From: Lumbricus terrestris
Taxonomy: Eukaryota > Annelida > Clitellata > Crassiclitellata > Lumbricidae
Length of the DNA: 64,000 bases
Direction of reading: 5' to 3'
Assembly: GCA_949752735.1 (NCBI GenBank)
Contig: OX457036.1
Span: 6,302,361-6,366,360 of the forward strand
Part shown: in pieces, positions 48,094 to 58,083 of the stretch
Position numbering within the stretch: the stretch's first letter is position 1
Layout of the letters: each line of letters starts with the position of its first letter
Notes under the pieces: generated by a model
What the model was told of the DNA's origin: nothing
Seen by the model: the letters and a program-made list of their open reading frames with translations, nothing else
Databases searched by the model: none
Translations under genes and position numbers: made by a program

Positions 48094-48611
48094 GGACGAA
48101 TTGTCCGGACAATTCGTCCCGGACAATTCGTCCCGGACAATTCGTCCCGGACAATTCGTCCCCGGACAATTCGTCCCGGACAATTCGCACCCGGACAATT
48201 CGGACCGGACAATTCGGACCCGGACAATTCGGACCGGCTATAGCCTACTTTAGCCTCAGTCTATGCGTGACTTGTCCATTCTGGAGTAGGCCAACCTATT
48301 GCTTTCCAAATATACCTTTAATGTCATAGCCAAGTGAGGTAACGTGTTATATTATGTTTAGGCCTACATTTGCTTTGAGAACAATGAAATAATTTTCAAT
48401 TTCGAATTGAATTTTAATGCGCAGCAGTATCTCCGGTCGACATCTGTATACGGTAATGGTGTCCGGGACGAATTGTCCGGGGACGAATTGTCCGGGACGA
48501 ATTGTCCGGGGACGAATTGTCCGGGACGAATTGTCCGGGACGAATTGTCCGGGGACGAATTGTCCGGGACGAATTGTCCGGGACGAATTGTCCGGGGACG
48601 AATTGTCCGGG
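48094..48611. mobile_element. Small fold-back element with arms of 14-15-bp repeats
   Basis: The left arm (48094-48237) has one GGACGAATTGTCC followed by nine GGACAATTCGTCCC-type units; the last three drift to CGGACC. The right arm (48463-48611) has ten units in the opposite orientation, GGGACGAATTGTCC. The ~225 bp between are unrelated. Each unit contains the near-palindrome GGACAATTCGTCC, so the arms can pair with each other and within themselves. No target duplication was recognised and no protein is encoded; the Asp-Glu-Leu-Ser-Gly-Thr-Asn frames are repeat artefacts. Confidence 0.8.
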
Positions 48612-48649
48612 AACCCATTGAAGCCAGAGGACGGAGGAATTTCGGATGC

Positions 48650-48710
48650 CTCAAAAGGCCGCAAGATGCTGCATTAAGATGTCATGGTCAACCATGTCAA
48701 GCTGGAGTTC
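48650..48710 (-). mobile_element. Possible LINE reverse transcriptase scrap
   Basis: The minus frame reads LDMVDHDILMQHL, resembling the FDTVDHDILLxRL block of CR1/L2 reverse transcriptases. Only about 13 residues support it. Confidence 0.35.
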
Positions 48711-48886
48711 GAATTGGGTTTTGGCGGGCGAAAAAACGACAGTTCCTTTTCGATAGGCAGGTAGATACCCTTCATAGAGTGAACTAATAAATAAATGCTT
48801 CAATGTCGGTAGGTCAGTTCCATGCTCGGTCGAAATCCATCGAAGACGGGACTGGACATCTGGTTGCCGCGATGAAGGATGGCGGG

Positions 48887-50188
48887 TAGACCTGGGAGTC
48901 GACCCCAATAAGTCGACCCCAGTCGACTTGGTCATCCCAAGTCGGGTCGGGTCGTTTCTGCTCACCGCAACTGACCCCAAGTCGAATTCTGTAGATAGAA
49001 GTCACTTGAAGTTGTTTTTACCTCAAGTCGACTTAAACCGACTTGAGACACAAACAAAGTTAAATTTGTCACTTCAAACCAATGATTGTGACAACATTTA
49101 AGCAGCTTTTGTTGCCTAGTGTGTCTATAAGAATGAATGAGGCCTTTGCTAAACAGAGACTTAATTAGGCTAGGCTACTGATTATTTTGCCGGTAGGCTA
49201 TCGTGCAGACTGCCGTCTACCGATCTATTCGTATAATTTGTTATTCTATGCTAAAACGCCAAGCTTAGGCATGCGCTTAATTAAAATGGTGAAACAAAAA
49301 TGTTACTAAAGTATTAACACGTGTGCTTATCAAGCAATCAGTGAACTTCTTGTGGTCAGTGAATTCGGCGCAAAGAAAGCTGGTTCTACAAGGCCTATAA
49401 TAAATCGATAGTTTGGCGCTATTTTGGTACGCTGCATCTGGAGTTGTCTACAGACGGAAAAACTATTGTAGTTCTAATTGGACAATAAAAGACTTTACTG
49501 TCAGTGAGTAGACCTAGTAGCTGTAGTAGCCTACTGTAGGATGATGCGCTTGCAATGCTATTATGCTAAGTTGCGAAATGATGTTAGGGGCCAAATAATT
49601 ATGAAAACATAATTACAAATTAGGCTTATCATAACACTCCATTCAGTGCAACCATGCAGTCCGCGGTCCGCTATTTTATCTTAGACCCGACGCTTTAAAA
49701 AAATTATATCAATATTAAAAAAAATAATAAGTGTAATCTGAATAATCACAGACAATGGACAAGCTAAAACTCATAGGGCTAATAATTAATTTACCTTTCT
49801 CATTGTCTAGGTTACTAGATGGCCCAAAGCATCACAAAACTATTCAAATTGAAACACAAACAGCTTGAAATGGGTTTAATAACACTTTAACAAATTCATG
49901 CATCAATTAAGTGTTGAGGCCTCATTACTCATTGGCAGGCCTAAATGAAATCAATGCTTGCAGGAAAATTGGCTTGACTTTTTGCATCAGTAGCCGTGGG
50001 CCTACGTTGACCTAGGCTAAATATGGCTAGTACCATGTCAGAAGTCGACTTCAAGTCGGAAGTCGGTTGATTTTCTGCCAAGTCGGGTCAAGTCGTTTTG
50101 ATGCTGAGAAGTCGACTTCAAGTCGACCTCAAGTTACTTTAGCGTCAAGTGGGGTCAGATTAGCTGACCAAAGTCACTCCCAGGTCTA
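48887..50188. mobile_element. Non-autonomous hAT-like element, 1,302 bp
   Basis: The ends are TAGACCTGGGAGT and its exact complement. The flanking 8 bp are ATGGCGGG (48879-48886) and TTGGCGGG (50189-50196), seven of eight alike. Both subterminal regions are crowded with AAGTCGACTT and AGTCGGGTC motifs (48893-49050 and 50040-50140). No transposase frame. Confidence 0.82.
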
Positions 50189-50379
50189 TTGGCGGGGAGC
50201 AGCTGGTCATCCATCTTGGCACTTATCATTGCGAGGAAGATACTGGCTGACATCTTGTGATCGATGATGCCAATAAACTTAGACAATAATTATACATGGA
50301 AGGCTCTCCAACATGCGCATGATACAATGCTCTGAATAATTAAACACCTTCTTTAAAGTATCAGGGCTCCTATAAGTTA

Positions 50380-51410
50380 AGGTTATCAGGCTCGCTAACT
50401 CTGTAATTTGTTTCGAAGTTTTCTTCAGCTAAGGGCGACGTTAAGGCAATCTTAACCATAATACGCCATACAAAGTCTACAATGTTGGTAGTTGCAGTAG
50501 TGGTAGTAGTAGCAATTGAAGTAGTAATAGCAATGAAAGCAGTTTTAGTAGCTGCTGCTCTTCGTAGATAAAGGTCATTGGGGAGGGTGAAAGTGTGATC
50601 TCTTTGACTAAAGATATGCAATGGATCTCGCTTCAGTGGGAAGAGGTTACGGAGGACACGAAGTCTGTTTCCATGAACAGCTCTAAAAAGCACCTTGTCA
50701 GCCTCTTGCGATAAAGTTTCAGCTGGAAGGCTGTAGTTTATCAGAATATAAGTAGCCAGCTCGTCTAAGTTTGTTCACGAGGCCCTCTTGGCGGGCTTTG
50801 TCCATACATCTTTCAAGACCCACCATGCAGAGGAGGCGTATACATCATTCTAGATAATTATGATAGTGGCTCTTGTTATAGTTTGGAGATTTTCCATGGA
50901 GGCCCCATGCATGAGCCTTGAGGGTTCTGGTGGAATACATTGAGGCAGTACAAGAACAGATAATCTTATTGATGTTGTCTGTAACTTCTAATTTATCTCC
51001 AATGAGAACTTCCAACGTCTTCATGGATTTAGTCCGAGAAACCTCGAACATGGTTGGATGGATGGGTGGAGAGGGAGCACTTGTTGCGTCCGATGATAGC
51101 AATTTCGCGTGTTTTATCCAGAGTTGATCCGCAAACGCTTTCCTTTAGATCAGTTGGCTACGTGTTGGAGTTCATCCGTTGCAATGGATAAGTGAATCAA
51201 ATGGGAGCCGATAAAGACATAGGAATCGTCAGCATATTTAGAGAGTCGGTTCTGGGAATGAAAAGGGTGGAGGTCAGATGTACCTACTATGAAATCCGCG
51301 GGAACTATAGCAGATCTCTGGATGGCGCTGACGTTGATGGTTATGGCAGCTGATGTAATTTCTTTGTAGCGAGTAGAGTGCTTCCTGCCACGTATAGGTA
51401 GTTAATTTAA
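50380..51410 (-). mobile_element. Decayed LINE with YADD reverse transcriptase
   Basis: The minus strand reads SAIQRSAIVPADFIVGTSDL, then NRLSKYADDSYVFIGSHLI. The YADD lies at 51227-51238 (complement) in the right position relative to a preceding VGTSDLHP. Downstream frames continue the element with many stops and an AGT/AGC trinucleotide patch (50492-50565). Its sequence differs from LINEs A-C, so it is a separate, older family. Confidence 0.65.
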
Positions 51411-51654
51411 AAAAATATTATTTCTATAAAGGAATAAACTCAAAATTTTGCATGGTTAGCCTACCCAGTCCTCAGTTCCCTAAAAGTCGCGGGTCCCTTG
51501 GCATCTGGCCATACTTCCTCTGTCAGCAGATGAGCAGGGCCTGGACATAATTTATCTTGTCGATTTCTTTTCGGATCTCAGGCTGTCGCTCATAGTTCTT
51601 TGGTAGTGTGTTTTTTTGCAAGTGTTTTAGTCTGTTGTAAATTGTTGATCCGTC

Positions 51655-51779
51655 TCCTTAGAAAACGCCTGAAGACTATACTATTTGTTAGCGGGAGCAC
51701 TAGCTTGGGTCGGGAGCGCCACTGAATCTGTGAGCGGCGCTATATAAATGTACAATTACAATTACAATTACAATTAGAA
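51655..51779 (+). mobile_element. L2-type LINE or SINE 3' end
   Basis: AAAACGCCTGAAGACTATAC, then GCGGCGCTATATAAATG and (TACAAT)n. The GCGCTATATAAAT plus short tandem tail is the same 3' signature seen at the end of LINE C. Confidence 0.65.
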
Positions 51780-52250
51780 CAATCTATCGCAGTCACAGGC
51801 ATCTTGCACAGTTCAGGAAACATATTCTGCTAAATCAAGACCTTCTTTTTGTGAATACTGTGTAGATGTGATGAAGCTATTGTGTGAGTTACTAGCGGGT
51901 GCTATGCGAGCGATCCGATGCATACTAGACTATTTCTGTCTTGTTTACATCGGCGGATTTCAGCCACACCTACGCTAGTGGCTGGTAATTCTAATAATGC
52001 AGAAATTATTTTTTAAAGATCGTTCGCTTTTACTTATAGCGCAAAGTCCAAATTTATAGAGGTGTGTAGTTATCAGTGTTATTCCGTTCGACGACACAAC
52101 ACAGCTGTTGTGCCATAATTATTTAATTATGGAAAACGCTATTTAAAACTGTTATTTTTTTAGTATTCGACGTTTAGGTCGTTGACTCGAATTATTACTA
52201 AAGGTTCGACAGCTTTTATACTGCTTGTGTATGACAATTGCCATCGACAG
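51780..52250. other. Non-coding stretch
   Basis: No recognised feature. Confidence 0.4.
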
Positions 52251-52251
52251 A

Positions 52252-52334
52252 TCGGAACTGACCCTGCTCGCCCTTTTCGACGTCAGCGCAGCTTTTGATA
52301 CTGTAGACCATGACATCCTACTTAAGCGGTTGAA
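52252..52334 (+). mobile_element. Short LINE reverse transcriptase fragment
   Basis: SELTLLALFDVSAAFDTVDH followed by DILLKRL is reverse transcriptase block 3 of a CR1/L2 element. Similarity stops on both sides, leaving an ~80-bp relic. Confidence 0.7.
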
Positions 52335-52830
52335 TGTTTCTATTCAACCTTTTGTATCCACTGATTTAAAATTAATGGATTCTATACAAGGAAACGAGAA
52401 GTTCGAATTACCAGACTTAGAATGGGTCATGTCCTTATTAACACCTGGCTGAAAGTGATGGGTAAAAGCACAACAGACCTGTGCTCTGATTACCAATTGC
52501 CTGAAACAACTGAGCATAATTATTATGCTGCTTGCTTGTATAAAGAATGACCTTTCAATTGTACTACTTAAAAAATGTGTAGAGAAAAAAGTGTAATGCA
52601 CTGTTAAAAATACCTTTTCTGCTCAATATATTTATCTTGAAGCTTATATTAATCCCTCGTGACTATTACGTGAGAAGTATTATTTATAAAATATATCTGA
52701 TAGAATATATTTGTTGGAGTGTTAAATGGAGTGGCTATCGAAACGACTTGACGTAAGTCACAATAAATTGGCACATGAGGCTTAACCTTAAACAGAACCG
52801 CGGGAAATAAAGGCATTCTCACAGAAAAAA

Positions 52831-52890
52831 TCTTAGAACACGCCGTACGTTTTATCATTAAATGATTAAAACGTACGGCGTGTTGTAAGA
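52831..52890. repeat. Near-perfect hairpin
   Basis: AACACGCCGTACGTTTT is followed by ATCATTAAATGAT and the complementary AAAACGTACGGCGTGTT. Pairing extends a few bases further on both sides with one bulged T. It could fold into a ~20-bp stem. No T-run or gene neighbour suggests a terminator, so it may be a tiny palindromic element. Confidence 0.75.
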
Positions 52891-52959
52891 AATATTTTAA
52901 AATAACACTATTAAAGAAGAAAAGTCGTTCTTAGTCTATTAGCCTTAGAGAGACAGACT

Positions 52960-53510
52960 CTGAACCCCCTATTGTGGGTAATTGGAGCACAAACTGTAGA
53001 TGAAATGAGTCTGGTATTGTTGGAGATTTGAGTCCCTATTGTTGGCGCTTTGGAGCCAATTTGGTGGCCAAAATGAGTCTATATTGATGAACGTCTGAAT
53101 CCCTATTGTGGGTAATTGGAGCACAAACTGTAGATGAAATGAGTCTCTATTGTTAGAGATTTGAACTCCTGTTGTGGGCGATTTGGGTCCCTCTTTTGTG
53201 CGAAAGTAGCCCATTTTGTTGAAGATTAGAGCCTCTATTTGGGCGACAAAAGCCTATATTGTTGGACTTTTAGAGACCTTATTGTGGGCTAAACAAGACT
53301 GAATTCTTGGAAATTTGACCCCTATTGTGGGCGATTGGAGGCCATATTGTGGGCAAGTAAGTCTCGTATTGTTGGAGATATGAGACCCTATTTGAACGAA
53401 AAGAGCCTTAATTTTGGGCCTTGGAAGCCCTTATTGTGGACGAAATGAGTCAATATTGGTAGAGATTGGAGCCTCTATTGTGAATGATTGGGGCCCATGC
53501 TATGATGAGC
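52960..53510. repeat. Degenerate ~22-bp minisatellite with ~130-bp superunits
   Basis: Units of the form TATTGTTGGAGATTTGAGTCCC repeat with variation (TATTGTGGGCGATTGGAGCC, AAACTGTAGATGAAATGAGTC). A larger unit containing GGGTAATTGGAGCACAAACT recurs at about 52975 and 53107. Confidence 0.8.
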
Positions 53511-53890
53511 TTTATTGACGACAGTTTGCCTACAATAGACGTCTATTGTCATTGCAGACTCTACTGGCTAAAACATCGATTTTTTGATAGTTTTCGATTA
53601 TAATAATATTATCATGAAATAATGTTCTCATAGCTAACAGGTTAATTTGTATTTAAGATGGAAGTTTGTGAAGCATGCATTTGATGGGATAGAAAGCGTG
53701 ATTTTTTACATTGCATTTGAGGCTTGAAAATCTATCTTGGGTCTTGATTCTTATTCTAAGACCCATAATGATGATGGTCTTAATCATTTAGCAACGACAG
53801 TGATTGTTTAGCCCGCAACGACAACGGTGCAGAGACTCAGGTGTGGAGGTCTAAATTGACATCACATCATTATTCCCGCTCATCGATAAT
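53511..53890. other. Intergenic stretch upstream of the HMG-box gene
   Basis: No recognised gene. It leads into the promoter-like sequence at 53895. Confidence 0.4.
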
Positions 53891-53894
53891 GAGA

Positions 53895-53917
53895 TGACGT
53901 CACCGCCGCCGACCAAT
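53895..53917 (+). promoter_or_regulatory. CRE and CCAAT sites upstream of the HMG-box gene
   Basis: TGACGTCA, a full cAMP-response element, lies at 53895-53902 and CCAAT at 53913-53917, about 200 bp before the ATG at 54112. This pair is frequent in histone and germ-line-expressed promoters. There is no clear TATA box. The association with expression is inferred. Confidence 0.5.
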
Positions 53918-54111
53918 CAGAGCGTCGAGCCTCGTTTCCGTGATGCGATCACTGTGGTGACGGCATTTGCAGCGGAGACGTCGAACTGGTTGGTCGCATT
54001 TCGAAAATACTCCGTAATAATAATAATATTATTCTTCGCTGCACATCTCCTGCTACGCTCGACACACGTCACGTCGTACACACGTCGTACACAAACCGAG
54101 AGAACGAAACA

Positions 54112-54510
54112 ATGGTGAAGCAGGGGAAATCGAAGTCCAAGACGACAAGCCGGAAGTCGAGGTCACGAGCGCGCTCTTCGAGTCGGAGCGGCCGGTCCCG
54201 GACGACGAAGAAGGCGGCGGCGAAGCCATCCAGAAGCCGATCGCACGCGAAGGACCGTCAGCGCTCGCCGAGCTCCGACGGGTCTTCCTCATCTCGTGGA
54301 CGCGTCGAAGCCAAGACCAAACGGCCGCTGAACGCCTACAACGCGTACATCAAGGACAAGATGCAGAACCGCAAGTTCTTGAAAGGCGAAGTCGTCCAGG
54401 AGATGAAGAACCTGGCCGCCAAGTGGAAGGGCTTGTCCGATGACGAAAAGAAGAAGTACAAGGGGATGGCGGATGAGGCGAACAGGAAGGAGGGCGTCGG
54501 AGGCGATTAG
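54112..54510 (+). CDS. Basic Ser/Arg-rich HMG-box chromatin protein
   Basis: A 132-residue intact, intronless frame in a good Kozak context (AACAATGG). Residues 1-68 are Lys/Arg/Ser-rich with RSRSRARSSSRSGRSR-type runs and SPSS motifs. Residues 69-127 form one HMG box: KRPLNAYNAYIKDKM, then LAAKWKGLSDDEKKKYKGMA, with the conserved Pro, Trp and Lys-Lys-Tyr positions. HMG boxes bend DNA in the minor groove; with this basic tail the protein should act in the nucleus on chromatin. A single box with an SR-rich tail resembles sperm-specific or linker-type chromatin proteins more than HMGB1/2, which have two boxes and an acidic tail. A germ-line role is inference. The coding sequence is markedly GC-rich compared with its AT-rich flanks, as for histone genes. 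AATAAA at 54941 is a possible poly(A) signal. Confidence 0.85.
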   Translation: MVKQGKSKSKTTSRKSRSRARSSSRSGRSRTTKKAAAKPSRSRSHAKDRQRSPSSDGSSSSRGRVEAKTKRPLNAYNAYIKDKMQNRKFLKGEVVQEMKNLAAKWKGLSDDEKKKYKGMADEANRKEGVGGD

Positions 54511-55535
54511 CGGACCGGGTACGGCTGGCGAAGGGACGGAGACGACGGTGGCCAGACCATCAAGCCATCGAGCCATCTTCGCAACCAGCAAAGACTCTTA
54601 CACCGTCGTTAAGTATTATACGTGTTAGTACGGAGCCATCATCGACCTGCGTGTGCCATTTACAATCTGTCTGTCTGTCCAACTAGTCTTTGGGAACTTT
54701 GCGAAACGATTGTCTCTGCTTTTAATCTGTTAGCCTGTACTACTATTGACTTTTAATTTTTGGAGACTGGTGAAGAAACGTTATAAGCTGCAAAACGTGT
54801 TTGTCTCTTCGTAGTCTCTCATCGGCGAGAGACTTCAAGTTGTCTCGAGACATCTCTAACTCTGGCTTTAGCCGGAGGTAGAGATGCCTTATAGACTTCA
54901 AAGCCTTAGGCTTAGGACTTCACATGGGAACAAAACACATAATAAACAGGGGGGAGGGAAACAAGAAGCAACACTTAATAGAAATGGGAGGGAAACAAGA
55001 AGCAAAGCTTCACAGAAGGGGGGGTAAGCAAGAAGAAAACAGTCAAATCAAAATAACGTAGACTAGGCTCAACACAGAAAATAAATAGTAACAAACAAAT
55101 GACGTCAGCAGACTTTAAAGCCACAGGTGTCCATAGCAACCGTGGACAAACACTTAGTAGAAGCGCTGTGTAAAGCCATCGTCACCATAATATAACATCA
55201 AGATATGAAGCCATATTATAAGCCACATTCAGTAGATGCAAAGAAGAACGACAGACCTTTAGCCAGCCTTGGTTTCAATAGAAAGGCATGCGCGCGTGTG
55301 AAGTCATAATCGACATCGGTTTCCTATCCTCCCGGTCGACCAAGTCCTCTCCCTCACCGTCTTATCCTCCCATCGGGAGTGTATTAAGGCAGGTGTAGGT
55401 CTATGAAAATCGAGTTGGCTAGGGTCCAAATTGCAAAAAAATTCGAAACAATTTCCTACCCTCTGACTGGATTTCAATCCCGCCACTTATCACTATCAAT
55501 ACCATTATCATCATCACCATCGTCCTTCATCGTAA
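54511..55535. other. 3' region of the HMG-box gene and intergenic DNA
   Basis: Holds two hairpins (54818-54886), AATAAA at 54941-54946, and a duplicated AGGGAAACAAGAAGCAA string at 54956 and 54990. No further gene is seen. Confidence 0.45.
54818..54886 (+). other. Two adjacent hairpins downstream of the HMG-box gene
   Basis: TCTCTC-ATCGGC-GAGAGA at 54818-54835 and CTCTAACTCTGGCT-TT-AGCCGGAGGTAGAG at about 54857-54886. Neither matches the canonical histone 3' stem-loop (GGCTCTTTTCAGAGCC). They could be UTR structures or part of a small repeat. Confidence 0.4.
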
Positions 55536-55544
55536 TTGTCGTCG

Positions 55545-55637
<93 letters not shown>

Positions 55638-55950
55638 CCAATTCACCACCATCATCATCGTCGCCATCGTCATCATCATCATCATCATCATCGCCATTAT
55701 TATCGTCGTTGCCGTCGTTGCCGTCGTTGCCGTCGTCGTCGCCACCGTCATCATCATCATCATCGTCGTCGTCGTCACCGTCATCATCATCATCATCGTC
55801 GTCGTCATCATCATCGTCGTCCTTGTCGTCGTCGTCGTCATCATCATCATCGTCGTCGTCGTCACAGCGGTCGTCCTCGTCATCATCATGATCGTCGTTC
55901 TCGCAGTCGTCGTCACCGTCATCATCATGATCATCATCATCATCATCATG

Positions 55951-55981
<31 letters not shown>

Positions 55982-56202
55982 ACATCATCATCGTTGTTGT
56001 TGTCGTCGTCGTCACAGTCATCATCACCTCGTCGTCGTCATCATTATCACCATCGTCATCATCATCGTCGTCATCGTCATCATCATCATCATCATCATCG
56101 TCGTCGTCGTCGTTGTCGTAGTCGTCGTCACCGTCATCATCATCATCATCATCCTCCTCATCATCATCGTCGTCGTCGTCGTCGCTGTCGTCGTCGTCAC
56201 CG

Positions 56203-56236
<34 letters not shown>

Positions 56237-56728
56237 TATTATTATCGTCGTTGCCGTCGTCGTCGCCACCGTCATCATCATCATCATCGTCGTCACCGTC
56301 ATCATCATCATCGTCGTCGTCATCATCATCGTCGTCGTTGTCGTCGTCGTCGTCGTCATCATCGTCGTCGTCGTCGTCGTCACAGCGGTCGTCGTCGTCG
56401 TCATCATCATGATCGTCGTTGTCGTAGTCGTCGTCACCGTCATCATCATGATGATGATCATCATCATCATCATCATTATCATCATCGTTGTCGTCGTCGT
56501 CGTCGTCACAGTCATCATCATCTCGCCGTCGTCATCATTATCACCGTCGTCATCATCATGGTCGTCGTCATCATCATCGTCGTCGTTGTCGTCGTCGTCG
56601 TCATCATCATCATCGTCGTCGTCGTCACAGCGGCCGTCGTCGTCGTCGTCGTCATCATCATGATCGTCGTTCTCGTAGTCGTCGTCACCGTCATCATCAT
56701 GATCATCATCATCATCATCATCATCATG

Positions 56729-56761
<33 letters not shown>

Positions 56762-56905
56762 GTTGTTGTTGTCGTCGTCGTCACAGTCATCATCACCTCG
56801 TCGTCGTCATCATTATCGCCGTCGTCATCATCATCGTCGTCATCGTCATCGTCATCATCATCATCATCATCATCGTCGTCGTCGTTGTCGTAGTCGCCGT
56901 CACCG

Positions 56906-56951
<46 letters not shown>

Positions 56952-57324
56952 CATCATCATCGTCGTCGTCGTCGTCGCTGTCGTCGTCGTCGTCACCGTC
57001 ATCATCATCATCATCATTATTATTATCGTCGTTGCCGTCGTCGTCGCCACCGTCATCATCATCATCATCGTCGTCACCGTCATCATCATCATCGTCGTCG
57101 TCATCATCATCGTCGTCGTTGTCGTCGTCGTCGTTACAGCGGTCGTCGTCGTCGTCATCATCATGATCGTCGTTGTCGTAGTCGTCGTCACCGTCATCAT
57201 CATGATGATGATGATCATCATCATCATCATCATCATCATCGTTGTTGTTGTCGTCGTCGTCACAGTCATCATCACCTCGTCGTCGTCATCATTATCGCCG
57301 TCGTCATCATCATCGTCGTCATCG

Positions 57325-57356
<32 letters not shown>

Positions 57357-57389
57357 GTCGTCGTCGTTGTCGTAGTCGTCGTCACCGTC

Positions 57390-57421
<32 letters not shown>

Positions 57422-57606
57422 CCTCCTCATCATCATCGTCGTCGTCGTCGTCGCTGTCGTCGTCGTCGTCACCGTCATCATCATCATCATCATCATCATC
57501 ATTATTATTATCGTCGTTGCCGTCGTCGTCGCCACCGTCATCATCATCATCATCGTCGTCACCGTCATCATCATCATCGTCGTCGTCATCATCATCGTCG
57601 TCGTTG

Positions 57607-57638
<32 letters not shown>

Positions 57639-57887
57639 ACAGCGGTCGTCGTCGTCGTCATCATCATGATCGTCGTTGTCGTAGTCGTCGTCACCGTCAT
57701 CATCATGATGATGATGATGATGATCATCATCATCATCGTTTTCGTCGTCGTCGTCGTCACAGTCATCATCATCTCGTCGTCGTCATCATTATCACCGTCG
57801 TCATCATCATCGTCGTCGTTGTCGTAGTCGTCGTCATCATCATCATCCTCATCATCATCATCATCATCATCGTCCTCGTCGTCGTCG

Positions 57888-57924
<37 letters not shown>

Positions 57925-57945
57925 GCATCGTCGTCGTCATCTTCG
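55536..57945. repeat. 2.4-kb TCA/TCG satellite with higher-order repeats
   Basis: Alternating (TCA)n and (TCG)n blocks with marker strings. CACAGTCATCATC followed by (A/T)CCTCG or TCTCG occurs near 56015, 56507, 56783, 57260 and 57758, giving spacings of about 490, 276, 477 and 498 bp. Long frames on both strands are low-complexity artefacts. The block structure implies amplification of ~480-bp segments, not only slippage. Confidence 0.92.
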
Positions 57946-58083
57946 TAACTGCAGCAGGGACTTTCTCAAATAGAATACAACAAACGATCGTCTGTAACAC
58001 AGTTATTAAAAGTCTATTCACAGACTTCGTGTTTTTTTAGGCCAATTAATAGTCCATTGCAAACCTACTATTTCAAGTTATTG

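Noticed and set aside
48094..48611. CRISPR-like array
   Set aside because: The units are contiguous without unique spacers, the genome is eukaryotic and no cas genes are present.
55403..58021. Overlapping 100-375-codon Ser/His/Arg/Val/Ile frames
   Set aside because: Low-complexity products of the TCA/TCG satellite, open on both strands.
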